A stretch of DNA of 64,000 nt, taken from Rhopalosiphum padi (lineage: Eukaryota; Arthropoda; Insecta; Hemiptera; Aphididae). Position 1 is the first letter of the stretch; the number at the start of each line of letters is the position of its first letter. Positions 36,390 through 48,549 of this stretch are shown here, piece after piece. Below the pieces are notes generated by a model. It made no database searches, was not told the DNA's origin, and saw nothing but the letters and a program-made list of their open reading frames with translations. The DNA lies in the NCBI RefSeq assembly GCF_020882245.1, contig NC_083599.1:23818865-23882864 (forward strand), written 5' to 3'. The translations under genes and the position numbers were made by a program.

Positions 36390-36587
36390 CTAGTCTTGAC
36401 GACTAGACGGTTTTGGGATCATTGGTTTTAAATCATTCCGCTTTTGAGGTTGCACAAGTGCAGTTGGTTTTTGATATTGCACTTTAGGTTTATTCACGGT
36501 TACATTTTCCACCTGATGTTTATTAATATTGCTTTTATTATCTTTAGAAGAAGAAGATTGGCTATTATTTGGTCCTGCAGATGACAT
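36390..36587 (-). CDS. Small Ser/Lys/Pro-rich protein, 65 residues (copy 2)
   Basis: Differs from the first copy by one residue (VENVTV for VEYVTV). The acceptor and the 9-base leader before the ATG are identical. The nearest cassettes on this strand are at 38167-38474 and 39818-40127; the FLYWCH exon lies on the other strand between them and this exon, so it would sit antisense in the first long intron. Confidence 0.6.
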   Translation of the reverse strand: MSSAGPNNSQSSSSKDNKSNINKHQVENVTVNKPKVQYQKPTALVQPQKRNDLKPMIPKPSSRQD

Positions 36588-37273
36588 GTTGTTTGTCTAA
36601 AACAAAATGATAAAATCATAAGAATGTTTATTTGTTTTTAACTTGAGCATATTGTATACGAGTATACAACAATCAGAAATAACAGATTGTAATCAATAAC
36701 GATATATCTATTTGATTTATTTTTCACAAATCTAATAGTTATTTTCTCACGGTTAGTATATAGTTCTGCCTAAGATATTATAATATTTGGATATGTGTGG
36801 TTGTGACTTGTGATCCTTGAGGAGTTTGTAATAACATTAAGTACCAACCAGCGTAAATATTCTCCAATGGTATTTTGTGTGTCCCGATAATTGAGTGCTA
36901 CATAATATTATACTGAACTGAGTAAATGTTCATAAAAGTTCACTGTATTAACTGCTAAATTGCTGTATACGAAATGACGAAATTAGAAATGAATTTGTTC
37001 GCTGTGTCTGTGAATACTGAATACCTATATAACCTGTCAGATAATCTTTATGTTTGATGATAATCATTAAACAAATAATGTTATTAATTATTTGCTGCAT
37101 CGTTCGTTATCGTATTTATATTAAACCGTTTTTATTAGAATAAAATTCCAACGACGTTAACGCAGCAGTAGACGTAGGTTTTTTACTATATTTTCATACG
37201 TTGTGCACTGAACACTACTCAATTTATTGTACTTCACATTTTAATTTTTTTAAATCATGATTTTAAAAATGAA

Positions 37274-37537
37274 ATGGAAATCATTATATGTGAAAAAGGT
37301 GGAAACCTTCTGAGATATAACAGATATTTATATACATTTGACAAAAACAGTAGTTGGCGATGTATCGAATGCAATACGAAAAAATGTCGTGGTCGTATTA
37401 ATTCGAAGGATGGTCAAATTTTTCATGAAAGTAATAACCATACACCTGATGTTGCAAAAATTGAAGCCAGAAAAGCAATGCAAATTTTAAAAACAACTGC
37501 AAAACATACTGAACTTATAACTCAAGCAGTTTTATAG
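37274..37537 (+). pseudogene. FLYWCH zinc-finger exon with premature stop (copy 2)
   Basis: Residues about 7-60 match the FLYWCH finger: GGNLLRYNRYLYTF, WRC and a CxxCxxxxC cluster, then NNHTPD. FLYWCH domains bind DNA or proteins and are common beside MULE-type transposases. The intact copy continues past QAVL into GAVSLQ and a donor. Here TTTTAGGTGC has become TTTTATAGTGC, giving an in-frame TAG after 87 residues and shifting the frame, and the donor region reads TTTTGAGGTAAAT. This copy is probably dead. Confidence 0.62.
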
Positions 37538-38166
37538 TGCAGTGTCTTTTGAGGTAAATATAATATAAATGTTATATTAATATTTATGAGATCATTAATT
37601 ATATCGGTGTATAATATATATATAATGTATGGTAGTAACGTGTTACTTTATAGTTTATACGTATCTACATCATATATAAATTATATATTAATATTTTATC
37701 ATTATTATTATAATTTTTTTATTATCATTTTTACTTTCGTGTTTTAGAATTAAAAAAAAAATTAAAATATTTTATTTTTTAAATTATTATTATTATTTTA
37801 CGTTACTATGCGGTTGCTGGTCAATTACCAGCAGTTGATTCGATGAAAAACCTAATAACCTAATATTTATATTGCACTTAATTGTCTCAGCGCACTGAAT
37901 TGTCGTGAATCCGGTTTTTTGGTATCGTAAAAAAATGACAAATCGTACTACTGAATAATAAGGATATTATATACAAAAAAAATAATTAAATTGATATTAT
38001 TTACGATTTGAGTGACCAAGAACGTATACTATAAACTACATTTTTTTTTCAGAATTAAAAAAAAAATTTGAAAATATAAATTAATTAACGGTTGTCTATA
38101 AATATATATATCGATTAATAGAAATAATTTTCGCCGTATATTGTATTACATTAAATTTTAACTTAC

Positions 38167-38474
38167 GGATTAAATGAGTGTTGACTGTTGAATGCAAATG
38201 GGACACGAACTCGAGCTGCCGATCGACACTCCAAAAATCCAATTCTGCTAAAACATCATACAATATTAATAATAATAAATATATTCGTATGGTGAATAGT
38301 ATATTTCATCTAAAAATTTAGATGATATACCTATAAAACGCTGCGTCGATGCTTTCGTCGAAAAAGAAAACTGAATAATACTTAACACACTATTACTGTT
38401 TCAAACAAACGTTTTAGGCTGTCGGCCAACACAATATAACATCAATCGTACGTTCGCATCGAGGTTTATATAAA
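38167..38474 (-). promoter_or_regulatory. Promoter/5'-leader cassette 8
   Basis: Exon 2 at 38244-38167, hairpin intron, exon 1, TATATAAA at 38465-38474. Nearly the same as cassettes 2 and 4; upstream of the 65-residue gene copy 2 by 1.6 kb. Confidence 0.52.
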
Positions 38475-38879
38475 ATTTATTTAAATGTCAATAATAACGA
38501 CGTGGTAGGAGATTGACTATTATTTGTAGATAACAATTACACATTTGGGCATGTATTATTCAATCATTAACGAAATAATTTTTATGATTACATGAAAATT
38601 ACATTTTGATAATAATCAGTGTCCAATACATTTATAATGTCATTACAAATAATATGTACTATTTTAATAAAATAATTATGATCAAATTAATCAAAGCCAT
38701 AAAACTATGAGTCATAAAATAAATATATTATAGCCACTATTTGAATGAAAAATGTATACAGTAGTAAATGTGACTAATATTTCGATTAGAAAACTTGGGG
38801 TTTAAAATAATTATATTTATTTAAATACAAAATTGATTTGTCTTTATTTTAATCAACGAAAATATTTTCATTGTTTGCT

Positions 38880-39010
38880 TAATTCCTAAACGGCTCCCAT
38901 CGAAATAAAATTTACAAACAAGTAAATTCCCAAACTGCTTACAGTAATAACGGTATACGAATTCAAGCTTTTCAAAGTCTTTGGTATAGGTAAACGTATT
39001 TTATGAAAAA
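38880..39010. repeat. CGGCTCCC foldback, left arm only
   Basis: CTTAATTCCTAAACGGCTCCCATCG and AACTGCTTACAG match the left arm at 53560. The right arm is absent, as 39185 passes directly to the segment that follows the element elsewhere. Confidence 0.5.
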
Positions 39011-39817
39011 AAAAACAGGAGCTCAGCATTTCGTAAATAATCGACAAGTTTTCATTAAACAAAATAACACGCATTGAGTTTATAAAAAATAGTGCCAAAA
39101 AAATTTACTAACAATTTAAATTTTTAAATTTTTACAATAATAAAATAAAACACAATAAAACGTACTTTTTTATACATTTTTTTTTATAATTTAGTTAGTG
39201 TTCATCAATATATTTTAATGCAACATAATACATTTATACATGAGTTCATAATTTATACCTAATTACAAAATTATTTCATATTAAACTATAAGTAGTTAAA
39301 TTGAAAAATAAATAATAAATGATTTTCACCAAATACGTATTTAGAAGTTATAAGGGTTTTTGATTTTTACACCTCAAGGTATCGACTAAATTAAATTGTC
39401 CACAATAAACTATCGTGTAATATCGTTATTTTCTGGTAATGGGTGTGATTCTGACGACACTCATAACACTTTAATTTTAAAGACTGGTACACCATATATT
39501 ATAATATGTATAACCCTATATATGCTGAATCTAATACATGGAAAAAAATACATGGACATAAAGTCCGTTTATAAAAGTTTGACAACAAAAAAAAAAAAAT
39601 ATAACGGAAGTCCACTATACTTAGGTACCTTTAGTAATGAAATTACTAAATGTAATAAATATATGGGCAATATAAACTACAGTTTTTTTGGGGGAATTAA
39701 AAAAAAAAATTGAAAATATAAATTAATTAACGGTTGTCTATAAATATATATCGATTAATAGAAATATTTTTCGCCGTATATTGTATTTTAGTAAATTTTA
39801 ACAGAAATTAAACTTAC

Positions 39818-40127
39818 AGATTGAAACGAGTGTCGACTGTTGACTGCAAAGGGGACATGAACGCAAATTGCCGATCGACACTCCAAATATCCAATTCTGC
39901 TAAAACATCAAACAATATTAATAATAATAAATATAATCGTATGGTGAGTAGTATATTTCATCTAAAAATTAAGATGATATACCTATAAATGGCCACGTCG
40001 CTGCTTTCGTCGAAAAAGAAAACTGAATTATACTTAACACACTATTATTTTTTCAAAGGAACGTTTTAAGCTGTCGGCTAACACAGTATAACATCAATCG
40101 TACGATTGTATTGAGGTTTATATTAAA
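39818..40127 (-). promoter_or_regulatory. Promoter/5'-leader cassette 9
   Basis: Exon 2 at 39896-39818, exon 1, TTTAATATAAAC box near 40116-40127. Sister of cassette 5. The intron hairpin has one mismatch (CATCTAAAAATTAAGATG). Confidence 0.45.
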
Positions 40128-40950
40128 CTTATTTAAATACCAATAATAACGACGTGGTAGGAGATTGACTATTATTTGTAGATAACAATTACACATTTGA
40201 GCTTGTATTATTCAATCATTTTCGAAACAATTTTTGTAATTACATGAAAATTATATTTTGACATTTATGTAGTAATTTAATAAAATAAATATGTCCAAAT
40301 TAATTATAGCCATAAATATATGAGTCACTATCATTTCGATATGAATTGTATTTGGGGTTCAAGATAATTTTATTTAATTACATACAAAATTCATTTTTCG
40401 TTATTTTTATCAACGAAAATAGTATGTTTTAAAACGAATGATGTAAAGAAATATAACGTTATAGAACGACGTGTTTCAGAATATTATCTGCGTTTTTAAG
40501 GTAGCATAATAGTATAATACATAAGCTCATAATTTATAACTAAACACAAATATATTTCATACTAAAATATAGGTAATTAAATTCAAAAATAAATAATAAA
40601 TGATTAACATTGAATGACATGTATTTAGAAGTTAAAAGTGATTTTCATATTACTAATTTAGTTAAAACCTCAATAACATGACAAATAACAATAATAGTGA
40701 AGCTGGATTCTAACCATAACTGAAAATTACTTTGATTATAATGCATTTTAATTTTTAACAACGATTATTAGATGACATCAAATAAAAAAGGTGGGCAAGT
40801 GGATATCGCTCTGCTGTATAACAACAGTTTACTTTGCTGAGTAACAGTGCAACACAAATGTCCATTATAATAATACGAGTTACAATCATTTTTTTTGTAA
40901 AAATGTAAATTATATAATAATTATGAACTTTTACTATCTTAAATACTTAA
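40128..40950. other. AT-rich spacer
   Basis: Shared with 25340-25850 in its first 500 bases, then unique. No gene. Confidence 0.4.
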
Positions 40951-40953
40951 TAG

Positions 40954-41050
40954 AAACGCTTAAATGGACCTACGATGTTATCAGTGCATCGAGACATTAA
41001 GTCGAACACCGAAGACGTACTGGATATTTTAGCGAAAAAAAAAGAAGGAA
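40954..41050 (+). pseudogene. Fragment of a hAT-type transposase C-terminal (dimerisation) region
   Basis: The frame reads LSVHRDIKSNTEDVLDILAK followed by a Lys-rich end. The LLSxHRDI...D.VID.FA..K pattern is the end of the hAT dimerisation domain as found in transposases and in ZMYM/THAP-type host proteins. Only about 25 residues remain, without upstream catalytic parts, and the frame runs into AT-rich sequence. It is a relic in a stretch not shared with the other unit copies. The HRDIK string alone would also suggest a kinase catalytic loop, but the flanks do not fit one. Confidence 0.55.
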
Positions 41051-41585
41051 AATTGACTTTATATTATATTTTATTGTTTACTTTATTGTCTCTTGAAAAT
41101 CATTAATATACCAAATACTTCATTTAATTTATAATAATAAATTAATATAATATTATGATCTATGAGATTTAAAGGTCAAAGGTGGTGTACAGGCGGTACA
41201 GTAGACCGGTAGTATAAAATTATATCCCAATCCCACCCCAGAACCAATTCCAAATTACGCCACTGATTTGAAAAACACACTTTTAAATTTCGTACAACAC
41301 ACTTCATTTTTATACTGCACAAAGTACATAGTCAATTTGTACGGTATGGTACCTCTAAATATACGGCTATAGGCATGATAAAGAAAATGTTCCTTTTTAA
41401 TGGCTAAAAGTATAATGTAAAAAATATATTCATATTTAATAATTTTATTGTAATATACATTGCAATTTACTAGTAATTTATGAATATTATTAATAACTTA
41501 TAGTATTGGAACTTGCAATATTATTCTAATACCTAAAAAAATTAATAATAATAGTATAGTACACAGTAAATATTGCATTATATAG
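41051..41585. other. AT-rich sequence with a transposon-end-like motif
   Basis: Contains AATTACGCCACTG at about 41260 (reverse CAGTGGCGTAATT), the kind of end seen on many animal DNA transposons; a second CAGTGGCG lies at 50466. No paired end was found. Confidence 0.3.
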
Positions 41586-42167
41586 TTAAGGTGCCTCGCT
41601 ACTACCGTCAATTTGAGCTCAAAAGACGTGATTAAGTTTTGATAAAATTAAAGTTAGTTTAAGATGTAGGATTTTGATTCTGAAAAATATTCTGAACTCT
41701 GCAGAAAATTGTCTATAGATTGTACGGAATACTTTTTAAAAATTAAATCTTATATTCTTATGAAGTGATAATAAAAACTTGACAATATGAATTTTTTTTA
41801 AATTATAATATTAAATTTAAAATTAAAACAAAAATGTTTGTTAGATATGATCTACAAACATTTTTCTGCTGAATTTAAATACTTTTTCAGAATTAAGATC
41901 GGACCACGTTAATTAACTTTAATTTTGTCAAATCAATAAGTAAGTTGTCGTAAAATTCGTATAGTGAATTTGTATTGTTATTGTGTTATTGACATGTGCA
42001 CGCGCATACGAGAGTGGCAAAAGTCGGATGATCCCAGCCGGAACACGCTTGCATTTCAATTACACTAATAATCATTTAAAACTGACACAGATCTCGGGCG
42101 GCTAAGACGAGATTATGAATTGTCAAAATGTTGTCCTTTAAATAAAAACCATATCGAGGCCCCTTAA
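41586..42167. mobile_element. TTAA-flanked palindromic MITE, copy 3
   Basis: Left TTAAGGTGCCTCGCTACTACC, right CGAGGCCCCTTAA. Closer to copy 1 than copy 2 in its interior. Confidence 0.6.
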
Positions 42168-43084
42168 AAATTTTATTTATTTTTCATCACAGCGACTTAA
42201 AATAATATTTATAAATACATTTAATATGATATAGATGTCATATACATTTATTATATAATATTTTGATTCATTATATTATTTTATATTTTAAACAATAATT
42301 AGTAATAAATAATATATAGTGCCACTATATAGGACCAAATCTGAAAAACAGAACAAATATCACACAATATCAATATTCAATAAAACAATGTTAGTTTTTT
42401 GGTAATATTTATTTATTAATCATATTATATTATGTGTTAAACTGTTAAACAATAATAAATTAGTAAGCAATATATAGAGCTTATGCATAGGCGTGCGAAG
42501 ACCTGAATTTAAGGGGGTGTCTGTAATTTTTTCGGGCTCTTTTCTCAATTCAGGCCCTCTCTTAACAATACATGTACATATAATTTAATTAATTATAATC
42601 CACGAATAAACATTACTTACATTATATCACATATTAATCAGTGGTATTACTAAGTTATTAAGGTATTACTAAATTATATAATATTTCATTAGATAGTAGA
42701 ATCTAAAATTTATTTTCAAGATAATTTCAATATTTATTTATTATTTTTACTTTTGTAGTCAATAACATAATCTAGCTGTTATAATCATAATAAGTTTTAC
42801 CAAGCAAATTTAAAATATTTTACGTTGTATTATTTTTTTTATCCCGAAACATAATTTTTTTTACCACAGATTAATCAATTAATTGGTTAATATAGAAGGC
42901 GATTAAATTGTCTACATAAATTACATTTATTTAATTAGTAATTACATATTTTGTAGTATTTATTCGTTGATTTCTTCTTAAGATAATTGTTTTTTTTTTT
43001 AATTAATCGACAAAGAAATATAAATCAATTCAATCTGAGTATAATATTATAAAGGTCGTGGATTATTATAAATTTAATTCCATT
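42168..43084. repeat. Dispersed repeat with GCGTGCGAAGACCTGAATTT
   Basis: 42470-42890 matches 55540-55920 (GCGTGCGAAGACCTGAATTT, TTTTTTCGGGCTCTTTTCTC), and 42890-43070 matches 13550-13740. No coding frame. The last part is adjacent to the 94-residue gene in unit 1, but the gene itself is missing here. Confidence 0.5.
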
Positions 43085-43365
43085 AATGCATTTTGTACAT
43101 ATTTGAGTATATAATTATCTAGAAACCTAATTGTAGGTCAAATTGGAATATTACTGCAGATATTTAAAGGGGAATATATTATGCTTTCTTTATAGTTTTA
43201 ACTTGTATTTGATGATTTTTAATATTATAATGATAGACATACATTCATTAACATTTATTATTAAGTATTTCCATAACTTATTTAAAGTTTGATTAAAAAT
43301 TAATAATACTATTATAATTATTATTTTAATTATTAATACTCCCATAAGTAAATCAAAACAGCATT
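43085..43365. repeat. Extra copy of the unit-internal inverted repeat
   Basis: Reverse complement of about 20080-20360: CATTTTGTACATATTTGAG through ATCTAGAAACCTAATTGTAG to TTAATAATACTATTATAATTA. The same orientation is seen in part at 16170-16345 and 30150-30330. Confidence 0.65.
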
Positions 43366-44005
43366 TTCTTTTTTTCATTTTATAGTATAGTAATTTATTA
43401 TTAACTTTAATAGGTACGTAGATACATGTACTATTAAATATTAAATGACATACAATCACAGGATATCTTAGAAACAACAATATCCAAATGGGTTTTCAAT
43501 TAAATACATTTTAATAAACAAAGAATATTTCTGTACGTTGATAGACAACTTAAATATATATAACCTATAGGCTATAATATACTATAAATATATAAATACG
43601 ATAACGACTGATATACATTTATATATATTCGTTCTTTAATTAATTTTAGCAATGAAAATGAATGATATTCATAACTTATCGATAAAAACTTTATACACAT
43701 ATGACGTGTACTCTAATTACGGCCTAACTTAGTGATAATCATGATTCCCATAGACAATTATTTTAATAAACATTAATATTTCGCTAATCTAACTGAGTTC
43801 GACTTTCAAATGTTAATCATAATTTATGCTCTTAATTTTTCTTTATTTATTTAGTTTCTTAGTGGTGAATATATTTATTTAGCGTATAATTTTTTTTTGT
43901 GGTTATATTAAGAAAAAATAATTTGATGTTCTTCGTAAAGACTGGTTTGCGAAACAAACAAAGGAACCAGTTTACTCGCGGGTAGTTCTTTGGTGGCGAT
44001 GCATG
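43366..44005. other. Unassigned AT-rich sequence
   Basis: No gene. Includes TCTTCGTAAAGACTGG and an abrupt change at about 44006 where block L copy 2 begins. Confidence 0.4.
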
Positions 44006-45394
44006 CACAAAAACGTCTTATACAGCCATGTACACCATATAGGTACATTTTAATACATTATAAGATCCATAACAATATAACTGTCCATACGCTAGGTGTG
44101 GTCTTTAGCTAACGCAGATTTTCGGACACGCAGCACAATGTGGGTTTTTAACGAAAGGTCGAATTATACTCGTTAAGGCGATACAATTTCAAAGTAAATA
44201 ATTTAAAATCAATATCGTCTTCCAGAGTTCATTATTATGTAAAGTAATACAGACAATACAGCGAAACCTTCCATAGTGGAAGTCATTTGGGAAATTAGTA
44301 TATTTTCATTACTTTTCAACTAAAAGCGATCACCGATAGGCTAAAACCGTTAAGGACATCACAACACTAAAAACCAAATTTGCTTAGATTCAAAGTATGT
44401 CATTATCTAAGAAAATATATAGTGTGAATCTCACACTTAAACACTAATAATTACACAATGAGATACAGGCGTTTGAAAATATACGTGTGACGTCATAGAC
44501 CCGAAGTCGGGACAACGGCGTATGTTTTACCTGCAAAACTGTCTAGATTAACACAACGATTTCAATCGTTAAATATAATATTTTAAAATTATTTTTTATG
44601 TAACCTTAAGTCTTTTTTTGTTTTCATAACACTGATGTGATTATAATCTTGATATACTTTTTAATTTTTTTACAGTAAATAAAACTATTATAGTAAATTT
44701 CGTAAAATGTGGTTTGCGCGGCAATACAATGCGAGTCGCGAAGTCATTAATTTTACTAAATAATAATTTCTAATATGTATGCAACAACAAGATATATTCA
44801 ATTTTAAATCACACCATTGTCATAAACATACTTGAGATTATGAAAAAAAAAATTCTGAAATATTGTATAAAGTTATAAAAACCATTGTGTAAATCAAACT
44901 ATACTTTTACACGTAAAATATAGGCGGTTGCTCGGTCATCGGCTCTATGACGTCACGCGGCTATTCATTTACCAAAAGATTTTTTATTGGGTTGTCTACA
45001 ATAAGACACAAATAAACTTACAATTAAAAAAAAAATTATTTTTGTTCGTCAGTTGCATGTAACCTTCTTATAATGTTTATAATACTTATTATTTTATTAC
45101 CTACACCACTTGCGCCGATTGGATGAGGGTCGATAGGCATAATATGTCCCAGTCTGATTTTCTAAACAGCCTAACAATAAAACGAAATAATTTAAAAATA
45201 CATGTAATCCAACAACAACCGAGTTATATAATTATAATATTATTATTCCGATTTACATGTGACGATATACGGCCCGTGGTGCGGCCGATCGATTCGCGGC
45301 GAATTGAGATGACGTCTTCATCGTACCTATACTACCTGCGCCTTGTTTTCTCCGTCAGGTCCGCGCGTCTTAACAATGCGTAACAACAAAATAC

Positions 45395-45765
45395 TATATA
45401 CGTAATATGTTTTGTGATTTCTGAAACACCCCTAATGGCCCTAATTATTACGTCATCGTTGTCATCCTGTGTGACTAGGTCCAAATAATTTAGTTTTATT
45501 TTTCGATGATTGAACACGCGAATGTAGTTGGACACCACAGCCGTGATAACAATTAATGCAGTATAAACCTACTGTATGTTATATACAGCCTTAAAATCGA
45601 GATGGTTTGTATTTTATGAACTCTAAACCTCAGACGATCGTTGACACTTCCGGTTGTGTCAATGAATGTGTGTGTGTGCGCGCGCGCTTGTGTGTGTGTG
45701 TGTGTGTGTGAAGGAACAAAGTATAATATTATATTCTTGCAACTTGCCTATATTATACGTATATT
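45395..45765. repeat. Older dispersed repeat, copy B
   Basis: Counterpart of 655-975, diverged. It contains TATATACAG and CCGTTGACACTTCC-like blocks in the same order. Confidence 0.6.
45667..45710. repeat. Alternating purine-pyrimidine tract (GT/GC)
   Basis: GTGTGTGTG, then CGCGCGCGC, then TTG and a longer GT run: about 44 bases, nearly all alternating purine and pyrimidine, the kind able to adopt Z-form. The paralogous site near 900 has only a short GT run. Confidence 0.8.
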
Positions 45766-46014
45766 TAAATGCAATCTATTATTGAGTATTATTATTTTTT
45801 CTGTTATCCATATAATGCGTATTTCATCTGTGGACTGTATTGGTCACACATTTTTTCTGCCTCTACGCAGAAATTCCAAATTATAAGCTACATAATACTG
45901 CAGCATATATAGGTATATAATGTCGCAGTAAGAATATTATATATATATAGTAGTTAATATAATGTAGTTCAATATAAAAGACCGTAAAGAGAGTGGTTTA
46001 TAAGAAGATTTCCA

Positions 46015-46121
46015 AAGGCACGGTTTCCCTGCAGCGTCCAGACGCCGCATCTACTGGTCTGGACATGTAGGCGTCTGGACTTGCTGTTCCACTCTTTGAT
46101 GCTGCAGGGAAACCGTACCTT
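46015..46121. mobile_element. Short hairpin element (107 bases) with 21-base inverted ends
   Basis: The left end AAGGCACGGTTTCCCTGCAG and the reverse complement of the right end AAGGTACGGTTTCCCTGCAG differ at one position. A second inverted pair, GTCCAGACGCC and GGCGTCTGGAC, is nested inside. It could be a tiny MITE or a hairpin-RNA locus. No target duplication is clear. Confidence 0.6.
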
Positions 46122-46300
46122 AAGCATTATTATTTGACTCAACAATATAGCCAATATAGTACGTATCGTTAATCATCGCATTAAATTGTCACGTTTTGAC
46201 CACCGACTGTTGTCCGTTTTATTTGTTGTGTACCGCCGGAAATCGGGATTATAGCTTATATTCTTGCGATATAGATTCGGCTGGTAATTGTAAATAATGC

Positions 46301-48549
46301 TAGAATACCGTTTATTCAAAAACGTAATGAAAAGATCCATAATATAAAAATTCTGCCAGTTTTATTTTCTTACATACAATGAGTATACGGTATATGGACT
46401 TCCGCCAGTGTTCCCGAGTCCCTGCCATATAAGTACATTAACATCGGTTGCGATGACACAATATCTCGAAATTTCCAAAGTAGATATTGGTTTCTATTGC
46501 GTCGTTTGATTTTATACCGTTACATGATTTTTTTTTCTGGCGGTGTTTACACTAAAAAAAAAGGTACTTGTGACGCAGTTTACATGCGTTCAGATTTGAT
46601 ACGGGTAGTATATATAGGACCTATCGGCAGCATTTTTAAACAAAATTTCTCGGAAAATATAAGCCAACAAAATAAGGTACCGCGACTCTGCGAGTCTGTG
46701 ACAGTATTGCCCACATAGTTATACCAATATTATTTAAACTAACCAAAATAAAATATTATTAAAACTAAAACTGTCGAGGGTTTGACGTATTAGTTTTACA
46801 TTTAAATATCATTTGACTTTCAGGCTTTGTATTAAAAATGTTAAAAATAACGCTGTACATCCAAATGAATATAAATTTGTTTTATAACGTTGTGAGTAAA
46901 TATTTGAACAAAAAAAATATTAATCTCTATTACTCCAAACGTTTTTAATAGGTAATTTAATCAATGATTACTTAAAAACATAAAAAATAATTACTTTGGA
47001 TGATTGTGTTTTGTCCATGTTACGCATGGGCCAGATAGAGTGAGAGAGTGAGTGAGACGTGAAAGAGAGAGTGAGACGTGAAAAAGAGAGTGTGAGTGAG
47101 TGAACGCATACGATCGCAGTGCCATCGGTTACAATGTACATTGTACGTGTTCAGAATTACTTTTGGACGACGCTGCCGACTGCTCGTTTGTGCATGCTCC
47201 TGGTATCTGAGGGAAACAAATTGAATGTTCGCATACGACAAAATATACTAGAAATTTAAAAATTCCGGTTTTAATCAAAATTAATTTTTTGAAAATATAG
47301 AATTAAGAATATAAATAAATGTTCTTCTTTTAATTAAGTTTAGTAAGTCACTGTATATGACCTAACCTTTGGACGCGGTAGGACCATTCTACTGGCAATT
47401 TATTATTATTATTCGATTGTCGATCATTGACTTGTATATATAGAACGTATATGATATTGTGGTGTACTGTGTACCCAAGACCTAACTATATAATATTCAG
47501 GTATGGATCCGAGGGAAAGCGCGTTAAGATAGCCAGCCACTTTTGGAAGTGTAATATTTAATTTTAATATTTAAAATGTAAAAATATTAATAACTACGCA
47601 TATTGATAATAATTTTCATATTTATCATTTGAGTATATAATCTATTATAACTAACAATACGTATTATCTTACATATTTATTAAGATTATATTTTTTTGTA
47701 AAAAAAATTAAATCCCCGTATCACATATTTCTAGTTTCTGGATCCACTATTATATTACCTACATCTTACAATAAATGCAATTATTTATAATAATAATAAT
47801 GCCTACTATAGGGCCTTATGTGATGAAGACGATGATGGCGTGATTTAAAATTGAATATATCTTGTTGTTGTTTAAATATTAATAAAAAATAAAATTTAGT
47901 ACAATTATTGAGTTCGCGACTGGCGTCGTATTGCCGCGCAAACCAAATTTTACGAAATTGACTATAATAGTTTTATTTACTGTAAAAAAATTAAAAAGTA
48001 TATCAAGATTATAATCACATCAGTGTTATAAAAACAAAAAAAGACTTAAGGTTACATAAAAAATAATTTTAAAATATTATATTTAACGATTTATAAATTA
48101 TAATTTAGTACAATTATTGAGTTCGCGACTGGCGCCGCGCAAACCAAATTTAACAATATTGACTATAATATTTTTATCTACAATAAAAAAATTAGAAAGT
48201 GTATCAAAATTATAATTACACCAGTGTTTTAAACACAAAAAAACGCTTATGGTTGTATGAAAAATTGTTTAATAAATATTATATTTATTGATTGAAATTG
48301 TGGGTATTAATCTATACACTTTTGTACGTAAAAGATACGCCGCCGTTCCAACTTCGGCTCTATGACGTCACACGTATATTTTCAAACGCCTATATTTCAT
48401 TGAATAATAATTACTAATTAGTGTTTAAATGTGATAACACTGATACCCACACCGCATGTAGTCGACCGGGCGGATATTCGTCGCGGCAACACGATAACGG
48501 CACGTCAAATGGGCTGCAGTATTTTTTTTCAGTTATTATAAAATAATAT
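46301..48549. other. Copy of 4890-6850 without genes
   Basis: Includes a GAGA/GTGA microsatellite (47035-47105) longer than in copy 1. The one plus-strand frame (46497-46718) has no ATG at its 5' end and is frameshifted in copy 1 by run-length changes (ATTTTTATTTC versus ATTTTTTTTTC), so I do not call a gene. Confidence 0.5.

Larger units (their letters stand above)
26046..37800. repeat. Higher-order segmental duplication unit, copy 2
   Basis: Gene order as in copy 1, offset by 13.5-14.3 kb. Unit-specific changes: about 280 bases added near 29885-30165, a deletion joining about 30325 to the segment matching 16590, and a deletion that destroyed one leader cassette at 31561. Confidence 0.88.
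44996..46300. other. 1.3-kb stretch present only in block L copy 2
   Basis: In copy 1 the flanks are contiguous (GTTGTCTAGAATACC); here they are separated between GTTGTCTA and CTAGAATACC, sharing CTA. Contents: a moderately GC-rich part (45240-45370), the second old repeat copy, an alternating GT/GC tract and a short hairpin element. No gene was recognised. Confidence 0.55.
44400..48460. repeat. Long inverted arms (foldback element), copy 2
   Basis: Left arm 44400-44760, right arm 47870-48440. The right arm contains a partial tandem duplication: GTACAATTATTGAGTTCGCG occurs at about 47900 and again at about 48108. The right arm here keeps a perfect TGACGTCA (48363) that is ATTACGTCA in copy 1. 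Confidence 0.6.

Noticed and set aside
39396..39713. 105-codon plus frame starting STINYRVISLFSGNG
   Set aside because: Stops occur at the same place in the copies at 24600 and 54320; start is not ATG.
40975..41020. HRDIK as a kinase catalytic loop
   Set aside because: No DFG or other kinase motifs around; flanking residues fit the hAT dimerisation end better.
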